From the NCBI GenBank assembly GCA_024291935.2, contig CM044317.1:58704730-58768729 (forward strand): a stretch of DNA of 64,000 nucleotides, given 5' to 3'. Each line of letters begins with the position of its first letter. The stretch's first letter is position 1. Both the position numbers and the translations under genes were made by a program. This document shows positions 1 through 12,200 of this stretch, one piece after another. The stretch is from Okapia johnstoni (lineage: Eukaryota > Chordata > Mammalia > Artiodactyla > Giraffidae). The notes below the pieces were generated by a model. The model ran no database searches and was not told the origin of the DNA. It worked only from the letters and a program-made list of their open reading frames with translations.

Positions 1-157
1 GGCAATTTCTTGTTGTCTCAAAGACATGTAAATAAATGATGCAAAAATATAATAAAATTATTAAAAAATTGAGACACAAAGTTATCAATTATCTAACTGA
101 AATCCAAGAATAAGAATGGATCTTCCACTGATTTTTAAATATGTTTAGCATAGTTAC
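1..157 (-). other. REV3L: REV3L intron 15 (partial)
   Basis: This is AT-rich intron sequence after the exon 15 donor. I see no further exon or repeat in this short piece. Confidence 0.85.
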
Positions 158-237
158 CTTTGCTTGTGTTAAGAGTACTCTTCTAAGAGCGTCAGTATTA
201 CTTCCTTTCTTATGACTCAATTTCTGGGTTTTTGGTT
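158..237 (-). CDS. REV3L: REV3L exon 15 (80 bp)
   Basis: The acceptor is tttctgcag and the donor gtaact. It completes a Glu codon from exon 14 and encodes [20 protein letters not shown] then LLTQAK, ending on a codon boundary. It is the last REV3L exon in the window. The next coding exons continue left of position 1. Confidence 0.96.
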
Positions 238-3200
238 CTGCAGAAAGAAATTTTATATTTAACATACAAATCAACATTGCCTGCTTCTGTGTAGTTTTAA
301 TTTTTGTTGTTTCAACTCTTAGGTACCATCCATGAGTATTGTCGTATAAATTCTTCACAAAGACTTCACAATTTAAAATGAAACTGATTCAAACCTGTGA
401 TTCCCACACTAAAATAACTTTTAATATTTGTACTATTAAATAAAAACATTTAGATTTTAGTTGTTGAATTTTATACCTCAGTTATTACCCTAGGGAATCA
501 TTTAATCCATTTATTCACTGATTTATCAAGTATTTATGAAGATGAAGAAAAAATAATCTTGTACCCTTGTGAGGTCTAGAGAGAGAATCAGACATATAGA
601 AAAGTAAAATGATAACTGGGGTAAGTACAACAAAGCAGAAGATAATTGAGAAATTTTATCTAGTCAGGGGATTAGGAGGGCTTTTTTGAGCTAAAATCTA
701 AAGAAAGAATAGAAATTAACTAGGAAAAGAGTGGGAATTTTCCCTGACTACCAAACAAAAAAACTGGAAATTGTTAAGGGTGAATAAGAAGGCTAGGGTA
801 GAAGCCCAGGTGAGAGATGAGGGCTTGGTAGTACCAGAGACAGAGGTAGAGAGTTTTGGGTAATTTAGGAAACAAAGAAGTGTGAAAACCACAGGATGGG
901 CAGTGAGGGAATCAGGTGATATTATAAATAAGACCACTATTTCTAACCTGCGTAACTCAGTGACAAGAGGAACTGGTGGTACTGTCCATTCCAATAAGGA
1001 ATAGTTTTCAATGTGTGGGCATGTATGTATGTGTGGAAAGCGTGCTAGGTGATTGGTAGTGAATGGATGCAATGAGATCATAAACTAAGTTTAAAAAATA
1101 CTGACCTTGTGGTGCTTTTGAGCATTCAAGTGGAAATGCCAAAGGTAGCTGGATATAGTGTTCTGAAGCTTAAAAGAGAATTCTGAATTGGAAATTTAAA
1201 TTTGTGAATTATCAATTCTGTGGGCAGGAACTAGGTCATTGAGGGTGAGAACACAGAGTAAAGAAAGCTTAAGGCTAAAATAATAAACTACAATATTCAG
1301 GTAATAACTGAGAATGTGAGATAAACTTCAAAGGAAAGCAAGTAGGAAGAAACAGAGGAGTAGGGGTAAAGCCAAAGGGAGAAGCAGCTCTAAGAAGGAA
1401 GGTGTGGTCATAAGAATGATGGCTGCTTGGAGGGCATGTGATAGAAAGACTGAAAAACATCCACTGGCTTTAGCTACATGAAGATTATAGAGAATCTTCA
1501 CAAGATCCATACTGGTGAATTGATGGGGGCAGAAACCAGTTTAGAGTGGGCTGACAAATGAGTAGAATGTAAAGCAATAGAGCTGTCAAATTAGAGAGAT
1601 CTTTTAAGAAATTTGGCTTTAAATGAGAGGAAAAAGGGTAGAGGCTAAAAGATGAAAGGTCAAGACAGGTGTTTGGTTTTCTATTTTACAGGGTGGGAAA
1701 TATCTGCATATATCAAAGCCAGTAGGAAAAATTAAGTTGAGAAGAAGATAAGGTTTCTGAGAGGCCTCTTACATTTTACCCAGAAAGGATGGAAACAGAT
1801 GTGAGTATATTTTGCAGCACAAAGATAAAAAAGTTATCATGTGAGGATATCTAAGACATGATAAAATAACAATAACCTCTCATTAGCTGAGCTAAAATTA
1901 CATTTAAAAAGCTCTGATTTTCATTACATAGTCAGTCAATGCTGCTTTCATTTCTGGTATCTGAAGAGCTCTATGGTGACTTTCTGTTGTTTGTAAACTT
2001 ACCTGTTGACAAAGGGCTAAGGCCAGTTGCCTCAGGAAGCCTTTCCAGGAGTTTTCTCTGTATGATTGGTGTACTATGAAGGCAAAGTGATTCACATATC
2101 TCAGTTCTTGTCCTAACATTAATTGGGGATATCACTAGAGGCTCCTGGGGCTCAGTGCAGGGGCTCTTCTGTACACCATCTTTTACAGGCTTTAATAAGT
2201 TCTCAATACTCAGAGAATGTAGGTCCTCTACTGGTGATGAGAGTCTGTCAACTCCATTTAATGTTTTGGAATCTGGGGATGTTGCCTGTTGCCAAGGGGG
2301 AATTGCTGGAGAATCAGGAGAGCTATAACTAATATAATAGTCATCATCATCATCCTGATCTTTCTCCTCATCATCTGCAGAAGCAACTAGTGGCAGCGTC
2401 TGACTTTCACTTACAGTCTGATGGCATTCTGTGGTTGGCGCTTGTAAAGCAATCTGAGAATTGTCAACATCTTCCTTGGTATGTGCTGTAGTGGGGAGTA
2501 TATGCAGAGTTGTATCCATTTTTGGAGGCGCTACACGTCTGTCATCTGGATTAACTGAAGAGCTGAAGTCTTCAGCAGATTTTACAACTCCAGTTGGCTC
2601 CGTTTTAGACAGTTTCTTGGAACGTTCATATTCTTCTTTGGCTTGAAGCCATGCCTGAACCAGTTGTCGACTTGGGGCACATTTGCAAGGCATGATCACA
2701 ATTTTTTTATCTTCAGCCATTTTACGGTTATTACTTGATCCTTTATTGACAACTGTTTGGCCATTGCGAGGGGGTGACCCAGGTCTTGGATTTTGAGTCA
2801 TTGCTGAGAAGGCTGTTTTCCATAGACGAAGTCCTTCCAAAGAAAAGTCTCCCTCAAACTCAGCCAGATCATTTGGAAGTCGAGTTTCTACCATGAGAAG
2901 CCGTCCACCGATCTCCCTATAAGCAACATATTTTAGAACAACTGTTTCGTCTCAAAGAAAAATTACCAAAATATTTAGCTCCTTAACTTAGAGATTTTTA
3001 AAAGTTCTTTTTGGAGTTTTAAAAATGCCTATTTCTTTCTTCTGTTTTCATATCCTATGCCCCAACCTCCACAAACATATATTTTATGCAAGTACATTCT
3101 ATCTTTAGCCTCAATATGCTTTTTCTAACAGGTATATCACTACTAAATTAACTTCCTTTGGAAGGTATCATCAATACCAGGGAAAGCAAGTGTCCAATGA

Positions 3201-6200
3201 AGCCTTCTTTTCAAGGAGATGGTACAGACACGTCCGATTCCTTTCCTCTATTCATCTTAAATAACTTTCCGAATAAATACGCTGGAAGAATTTATCATCA
3301 GAGACTATACCCCGGATTTTATCTATAACCTCTTTATACATTCTCTACTCTCTATGTAGCAGTCTAGCAAAGCCTGTCAGTTCAAACAAGTCTTTATACC
3401 CTGCCAAATTCTCTCAAACATTACAAAAAATCACACACAATGTAAACTACTGTAATTCTTTCTCTTTACATGAAAAAGGTTAATACTAATGTAAGAACTT
3501 AGCAGTTGGCAGCATGCATATAGGTTAAATGGTACTAATGTATGTGAAGAATCACTAATTAAAAGGAAACCTGGCTTAGTTTCTAATAGTTACTGTAAGT
3601 ATTAAGCTAAATTTCGTTCTCTAATATATCCACAGGTCATGTATTTATGCCTTCTGCAGCAACATAATATTACTTTTTTTCTTCTTCATGGTATCTCTCA
3701 TGAGTATGAAGATCATTCTTAGTTTCTTCAATTACTTCTTGTAGGGCATGATTTCCCAAATGACCTGGTCACTTTCTAGATAAAACTCAATGAACTGAAT
3801 TCTTATTTTTGATTGGAGCTGCAGGAACAGCACCAGAGTTACCACATTTCCTTTCCCCCTATATATGGAAAGATTCTAGCTCCTATTGCTGCTGCTGCTG
3901 CTGCTACTGCTGCTAAGTCGCTTCAGTTGTGTCCGACTCTGTGCGACCCCATAGACAGCAGCCCACCAGGCTCCGCCGTCCCTGGGATTCTCCAGGCAAG
4001 AACACTGGAGTGGGTTGCCATTTCCTTCTCCAATGCATGAAAGTGAAAAGTGAAAGTGAAGTCGCTCAGTCGTGTCCGACTCTTCGCGACCCCATGGACT
4101 GCAGCCCACCAGGCTCCTTTGTCCATGGGATTCTCCAGGCAAAAGTACTGGAGTGGGTTGCCTAGTTAACTCCATAATCAGGACTAGCACCTTCCCTGCA
4201 CCTACCTTGCAGCTTTATGAAAAATTAGGAGAATTATTGTTATTTAAAGAAATGAGTACACATGTGACTATACCCAACTCTAATATTAATAATACAAAGA
4301 TCATAATGAAGTAAAAGATAAGCAAAAATTGCTGAGGTGTGGTAAGTTCAGCTTTCTTGAATATTGTCAGCAGCATGCTAACTGCTACAACTCATGCTGT
4401 AATATATATCAAGAGCTTTAAATTTTTCAGTCATCCTATTTTGAGAGTTTTAAGACTCCAAAATACAAGAAATGCTTTATGAAGAAGGTATCACATAATT
4501 CTCTACAGTAGCCAAACAGAGAACAACCTTTCTATCTAGTAATATGCACGTGATAGAATATTATGCAGCCATTTAAAATGATGTTTCAAGACACTCATAA
4601 ATTTGGAAAATGTTTACATTATAATGGTGAGTGAATCAATTTCAACATAATACTGTGACTATAGTAAGAACGTATCAATAAAACAAAATAAAAAATATAC
4701 TTAAAAATGAAAACATTAAAATATTAATAATGGTTGTTACTAGGTAGAGAAATGGTGTCATTTTTATTTCTTCTTTTCCTAAATTTTCTACAGTGAATAC
4801 ATAGTTTTTAATTAGAAAAATTTGTACAGGGTACAAATTTCAAATATAATGACTATCATCCTCTTATTTCAGCTGCAGAACAAGTGCCAAAGTTGGACAA
4901 CAATTAATAGAGTAAATGACTAGGACATAGGGAGTAAATGACTAGGACATGATAAGCTAACTAAGAATTATGAAGATGTGTAAGGCTAAGGAAGAAAATA
5001 TAGATGAAAAAATATACCACAATCACTACTGGTAAAGTCAAAGTCCCCCAAATAATGGAAACTAATGGCTAAGGAACATATGTCCATATATTCTGACAGT
5101 GAAATAAAGAGTTCCATTCATGTTAAAAAACCAAATGTGGGTACCAGACACAAAAGAACAGCAAAACTATGTGCTAGGCAGTGCGGGGGTGAGGTAGGGT
5201 GAGGGATTTTCTACCTTTCACTTCAAGTCCTTAGAGGAGGGAACTTCTACTCTATATTTCTGATCACTTTTTCTCACCCTTTTCTTAAATGGGACTCTTG
5301 CAGAAATTACTGCTAATCTGCTGGGTAAAAAGCCTGGCATTCACTGTCTGTTTCAGTAGGGTAAGGAACACAGTGCTGCTCAAGGTCAGTGCATACATGC
5401 TGTGTGGCCTCTTGCCTTTGCTGGCACATCCTATCTCTTTCCATCATTTAGATCAAGCAGGGTCTGCCTCAGCAGTCCTGGCAATTCTGCTCTGCTTCTG
5501 ACTGGATGGCTGAAATGAACTGCCTCTCTCTGCAACTGATTAGGTAAATAGACACAGGGGCAGGGCCAAAACCCATCCCTTAAACTTCCTGGATTAAGCC
5601 TTGTCCCCCAATTTAGCTCTTATCAGATACGTTCTACCTTGGTGATGCAGGCAGGACAGGATACCTACTTAACTACTGGTTTATAAATAGGCCAGGGCTG
5701 TGGTCTATTTATAAACCTTCACCTTTTGCTACTAGCTGTGTGTGTGCACGGATCTGTCTCTCTGTTTATCACTTTTCTGAAAAGATTCTTAAAAAAAGAG
5801 ATGAGGGGAATCAAAGTCCACCTTGTACTCCTAATAAATGCACAAACAGTAACAATATGAATGAAGATGTTGGCAATATGAAAAGAGAGTGTATGTAATA
5901 GAAACAACTTAAAATAATCTTCATTTAGAGAAATATTCTAAGAGTATTTAAAATATATGTATGCTTATTTTCAAACATTTTTAAAAACAAAGTTCTTTTT
6001 AAAATTATGAAAGCTTACCACTTTAGAAATAAATACCATCTTTAAAATGATAATACTATAAAAGTATTATGACATCCTTCTTGGCATTGTGTCATAGACA
6101 GTCTCTAATCCTTTAATGCTGATGCAGTGCAAAATAACAGATCCAAGACCAACACTGATCAACTTAAATAAATTTCTCTGGGTACAACCATCCACCCAGT

Positions 6201-9200
6201 TTGTGAATTCTTTTAATAAGTCCATAATTACAAAATTGCTTTCATAATGATATACTTACAAATACAGTATCACAGAGAAGAAAGTAGTAGTCAGTTACCA
6301 AATTTTGTTACATACATTATAATTATTCAGAGTGACCCAAGGGGAAAAATAATTCTGATTACCTGGGCTTTTCTGGTACGTCAGAAGGATTACTGCAAAA
6401 TGGTTCTTGGTAAATGGTTTCTGAAAGGTCATGATCCAACAAAGTTGCCATAATTTCTTCTCGACTTGGTGGGGACATTAGTGGTTTCAGAATGTGAGCT
6501 GTTCGAGGGGTGAAACTGCCATTTTTAGATTGTGAGGGAGAGCTGGTAGACCTTGGCGAACTATCAGGAGTTGGTGTCAACACATCAGTGTTTCTTGAAA
6601 CATACAATTCTAAATCTTCAGAGGCTGCATCTACAAGTTCACCATCAGGGGAGGATAGTATTGTAGTAAAAGAAGTATTGACTGCATCAAGAGACTGCCC
6701 CATTTCTTTTCTGGTATGACTTTGAATCCAGTCTGAACTGCTCGGCTGTGAGAGGCTAAGAAACACTTCTTTGCTTATTGAACTCCTATTTAATCTGGAT
6801 TTTTCATTTAAACAGTTCTCTGACTGCTGGATACAGAAAGTCTCCATAATTGAATTAGACCGAGTTGTCAGAGGATGAAAGGTATTTTTCCACTGACTGT
6901 GGCGATGATTCTCACTGCTATCTATGGGTGATTTCTCAAATAGTTCAGGGCTTAGAGTACCAGATCGAATCCATGCAGTTGAGTCTGAGGCATGATGTTT
7001 GTCTTCATCACATTTCTGGTTATCATGACTTAAAAACTCAGTTTTTTCTACAGTTTGTCCTGGGAAAAGATCCTGAACTGCATCACTTAGGAACTTCTGA
7101 GGTAAATTTTGATCAGCTGGGACAAACTGACTTCCAGAATAAAAACTACAAAATCCAGTTTGACCTATTGTATTAATATCAAAATTATAATTATGTTCAG
7201 GGGACAAGCTATCTTCAAGTGAATAACAACTTTCAAAACCTGGATCTGAAAAGAAGATGGGACTATCATCTGACAGGGAGTTATCCAATTGGCCAGAGTT
7301 TTGTAAATTTAGAGAGTCTACTTTAAGAAGTTTGGGAATTTTTTCCTTAGGTTTTGTACTTCTAGGAGTTCGAGGTTTTCTTGGAGATGTTACTGATCGT
7401 GTTCGTTTAACTGATTTGTTATGCTCAAGGGAAACAGAGATATTTCTGTTTGGTTGCTGTTTATTAGATAACGTGTCTTGTATACTATTTGCATTTTGTG
7501 CTTTCTGTTGTCTTTTCTGCAACAATTCTTTTAGAACTGCCAGTCCAGACTGTCCTTCACCAAATGCTGAAGGTGTTGACACATTTCGATTCCTACAATG
7601 AGAAAGTGCTTTGGTTTGTGAAATTGCTTCTGACAATGGCTTTTGCTTTACCCTTTCAGGTTTAAAGTTGGACATGTCTAAAATAAAACCCCTTTGTTTT
7701 TGCTCCCAAGCTATTTGTTTGATTGGGCTTCTCAAAGAAGTTACAAAGCAATTATTAGGCATCTGACTTTCCTCTGAAGCTGCATTTCCTGGAGAACAAG
7801 TTTCACTGTGCTTTGAATGTTCTGCCATGCACACAATCTGCTGCTGACTATCTTTGCAATGCAAAAAATTAGGGGCATACGTCTGGTCTGGCTTTGATTC
7901 TAGGGAATTACGATATTCATTTAACTTTCCAAGAGATGACAAATAGCTTTTTTGTATATTTGCATTCTCTTCTATCTTTGGAGACATTATACCAGAAGAC
8001 ATCTGTGTATTCTGTGCTACCTGAGACAAATGGTTTGAAAGGTCAAATATATTTTTTTGAATCAAGCTTGATTCTTTTAGAGTAAACATAGCATTTTGAC
8101 AATGAGACCGCTGAATATTAATTTTTGAGATTCCAGGTCCTAAAGAACTACAAACAGATGAATTCACATCATCTCGTGAACTGGGGAATGCCTGCAAATC
8201 TACAGGTTTCTTGCTTTCTAGGAAAGAAGAAAAGCAGCCAGATAAATTCTGTTGTGCATGAATTCCAGTGGGGATAGGAGCAGAAAGGGGATGATCTATA
8301 GCAGAGCCCATTAATGACATATCTTTCTGTTTAAAAAGTAGTTGAGAGCCTCCAGAATTATCTGAGGTCTCAGGCACATTCTGATGTTTCAGCACAAACT
8401 TAACTTCAGTACCAGCTTGAGATTTTAGTTTTTCATCCTTTAGTGTTATGTGCTTTCTTGGTGTATTTTTCTCATTTGTTTTTTGTTTCTGTTTTGCTCT
8501 TGGTTTCTTTTTTCCATCATCTACTAGTTTATTTGTCTGATTTCGTTTGTTCCTTTTCTTAGAAACTGTAGAGGGATTAACAAGCTTTGTTTTTGATTTC
8601 TTAACCTGCATTCTTGCTCGACTATTTTTTCCTATACGGGAATTAACAGTCTTACTATTATATACATTAGGACCCTTAAAAAGCATTGCTCCTTTATCGG
8701 CAGCAGCCATAATTTCTTCAGCTCTTGGATCTGTGGGAGACCAGCAGCGGGGTGGAGAAGAGTTTATGGGACTTGTGCTTCTCTCAGAAAGAAAACCTAG
8801 TTTAGACATAACATCACTATAATTTAAGTCACAGTCTTCGGTTTCAGCATTATAAGATGGTGAGGGAGGAGAAAGAATAGCATGTGACCGTTTTTTCCTG
8901 AAAGACAAAGTTCTTCTAATATTTTCACTATTTGTCCTTTGTTGTTTACCAGTTTTTTTCTTAGCAGACTTATGTTTTGATTTTCTTCTGTGACTTTTCT
9001 TTGGTGTTAATGGATAAATGGGATATTTGGTTGCAGGGGAGTCAGGAACTTTTGGCCAAAAATCCTTCAAAGGTGCAAGTTTTTTATACAGTTCCATTTT
9101 TTCCTCTGTTAATATTACTTGTTTTTCTTTAGAGTCTATTTTTCCTAGTTTCACAAGCATATTTTTCCTCCCTCTAAATCTATTAATAATAATGTACTTT

Positions 9201-12200
9201 ATGATGACAGGGGGCAACTTTTTAGACATTTTTCTGCGTTTTCGAGATTTGAGAGGTCCATCTAAACTTTCACCAATTTCCATGGGATGAGGTAGGCTAA
9301 TTTTTGAGTTGTGTGTTACAAAACTTGACTCACTATCTTCGTTCTCATAATTTACCTTGCGTTTGGCTCTAAGGGTATATTTATTTCCATACAATCCAAA
9401 GGACTGCTCAGTTTCTAAGGTTCCTTCTCCAAAGTGACAGTCTACAAAACTGTCTGTAGATGTTTTATTTTCAAAAGTTCCACGGGTGACCTTAATTAAA
9501 TCGCTAGCCAATACATTATCCTTCTCAGAATTATTACTATTACAAGGATTATTTTGTATGCAACTATCTTTTGAGGATCCAGTCTCAGTAGTTTTGGTAG
9601 AAGTCTCTTGATGACCTGCAAGCTTCTTTTTATTCATTTTTAACCGGGACTGTTTATTGCCAGGTTGTAGTTTATATGTCACAGGAGAGAGTTTTTGGGG
9701 TCTACTGAGACAATTAGAGAGAACAACACTGGGAAAAAACATATAATGTGCTGCTTGCTGGCTGAGGCTTGGTTTTTCTGTTTTATGTTCTTGAAATTCT
9801 TCATATCTAATTTTAAGTTTATTTAGTCCATTTTCATCAGCAATGCTATCAAGAGAATGCATCATAGTTCTATTTTCCCCTGAGCAAGACAGCAATTCAC
9901 AATTTTCATTTAATGATGAAGGGAATAAACTATTCAGAGCTGTGCTGTTTCCTTTTTCATTTCCTTCAGAGGATAATTTACTCTTTGAATGATTTAAGTC
10001 AGAAAAGTTGAAAGAATTTTTGCCCAATGTACTTTCATTAGTGTGACGGCTCATATGTATAAAAGGGGCATCCTTATCAATTTTTCTAATGTTTGCATAC
10101 TTTCTACTTGGTACTTGTCTTGTAACAGATGGAATATCGTCTTCATAATCAAAAGTACTACTTTCACAGGAAGATACTGGGAGGACATCTTTCTTACCAC
10201 TCTCTTTATGAGAGTTTTCTGAATGGACAGTACTGCTTAAAGATCCAGGATATTTCATAGAATAAGTGCTTTCATTTGTAAAAGAAGTGACTGAATGATC
10301 TAGACTTTTCTCTAGTTTGCTTGGCTGTGAAAGGTCTTCAATTAAATCTTCCTTGTTCAAAACATGGGAAGAAAGGGCACTTGTGTGTTTACACTGAAAG
10401 GTAATCTTAGCAGAAGATGGGGGTTCTAATGTAGCAGCATCTTTGTGAAAGATGGAAGGTTTTACTGATAGCTTGCTTGTTGCAATCACAGAAGAGTGGG
10501 TTCTAGAATTTTCATTGTTCAGTGGATTGTCTGAAATGAGGGGAAAAAAGAATTTGCTTCACTTCAACTCTTCTAATTTTTAAAATATTTTCCTGTATCA
10601 TGATGCTATCACCATGAAAGAAATTATATGAAATTACATTTGTATGTTTAAAACAGTTAACTCAACAGAAAGGTAGTTTTTATCATTAGGATGACATCTT
10701 AATCTGAATAATCGAGAGTTAGTTACATTTGACTATTAGTCATTATTTTAAACACATATGCCTTTGATTAAAAACAGATGGTATCAATATTCATGCTTTT
10801 TGAGAGAATAACGGGAAAAATCTCATTGCCTTGGAAAGTTTCCATAAAATAACACTCATCTTTGCATTACCACTTTTTTTTTGCATTATCACTTTAAATA
10901 AGCTAAGCATATTTCTTATAGTTTTCTATGCTTAAATGTTATGATAAACTGATTAAAGTTTATAAAGCTCTAATCAGTGACTGATAAAAGCTATCCTCTT
11001 AGAAATGAGAAAAAACATACTTTATCTGCATTCTCTCAAAAGAAAACATCCTTGAGAAGGACAAAATCTAATAGTATTGTCATAGTCTCACTTAGCCAAC
11101 TATGTAGAGTATGTGATTCTATTTTTCAAAATCAAATATATTTTCAGCCCCTAAATAACAAAACGCTCACAGTAGACTAGCTTACTTACCACTATTTTCA
11201 TCTGCAGTTCCATCTAACTGAGGTATAGAAAGATTGGCCAGAAGCAAACTGTTATTACTCCATTCCATTTCTTCTTCTGAAGATGAATCATCTTCTTCTG
11301 TTGAGCTTCTATGGGTATTTCTGCACAGTGATCTAGGGAATATTAAGATTCATCATTGAGTATGAGCATTAGAAAAAAGCATTTCAGACTCAAATAATTT
11401 GCCTAATTTGACACTATAATAGTAAAACTGAACAAAGCAGATCTAAAAATTAAAACTTAAAAAAGAAAAGCAGATTTACTTTGCTTTGGTATCATGCCCC
11501 ATCAAAAGTTATTGTAAATACTTTACAATCCCTTTCATGTGAGCTAGAAGGCACCATCATTCCTATATTCACAGCTCTACAATATCTTGGATTACCATAT
11601 TTAGTTATGTTCTTCCTTATACTGTCCCCTTCACTTTATCATTAAATATACATGTATAACAGCTTAGGTGAGTACCTGGTAATTTCTAAAAAGGTGGCAT
11701 CTTGGGATATTCTAAGAAGTCTCCATAGATACACAATTACTACATTATGAATTGGAAAAAACAAAAAGACAGGCAAGGGGGTATTCAGGTCAGGGCTGAA
11801 AGAGAAAATAAAAGGGGTCAGATAGATAGGCTAGGAAGCAGTACAGGTATTGAGTCAGTCCCAGCAGTGGCTGTAAAAGCAGGGTTACTGAGGAATGCAG
11901 ATGTACTGTGAAGTCCAGATGGATACTCTCCTTAAGTTCTATCTCCCACCAATTTACATTTTTCACTAGGTCATAGCTTGATACTTTCTCTTCCATCTGG
12001 ATGGGCAAACTTACTTTCTACTCACACCTTTTTCTTTCACTTGTCTTGAAAATATTACTTTATTATATGTAGAATAATTTTTCCATTAAACCTTTCCCAA
12101 ATCAAAATTACTAATGGCTCAAACTGTTAATAATTTTCTTCCTATATTACACAAAAATCTTTCATTTCTGCCTTTGTCCTGTGTAGCCATATGTAGCATA

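Larger units (their letters stand above)
2917..6362 (-). other. REV3L: REV3L intron 13
   Basis: The intron holds a Bov-A2 SINE with an (AGC)n start (about 3887-4163) and a probable old L1 fragment (about 4490-4810). I see nothing assignable in the rest. Confidence 0.85.

Noticed and set aside
716..1510. Minus-strand frames in intron 14 as extra REV3L exons
   Set aside because: Exons 14 and 15 join directly in phase and match the known protein without an intervening segment. The frames have random composition.
3813..4314. Overlapping short frames on both strands
   Set aside because: They fall in a Bov-A2 SINE. The same frames recur at other Bov-A2 copies.
6510..9290. Several + strand frames opposite the giant exon
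   Set aside because: They are antisense shadows of the REV3L coding frame, with no independent coding features.
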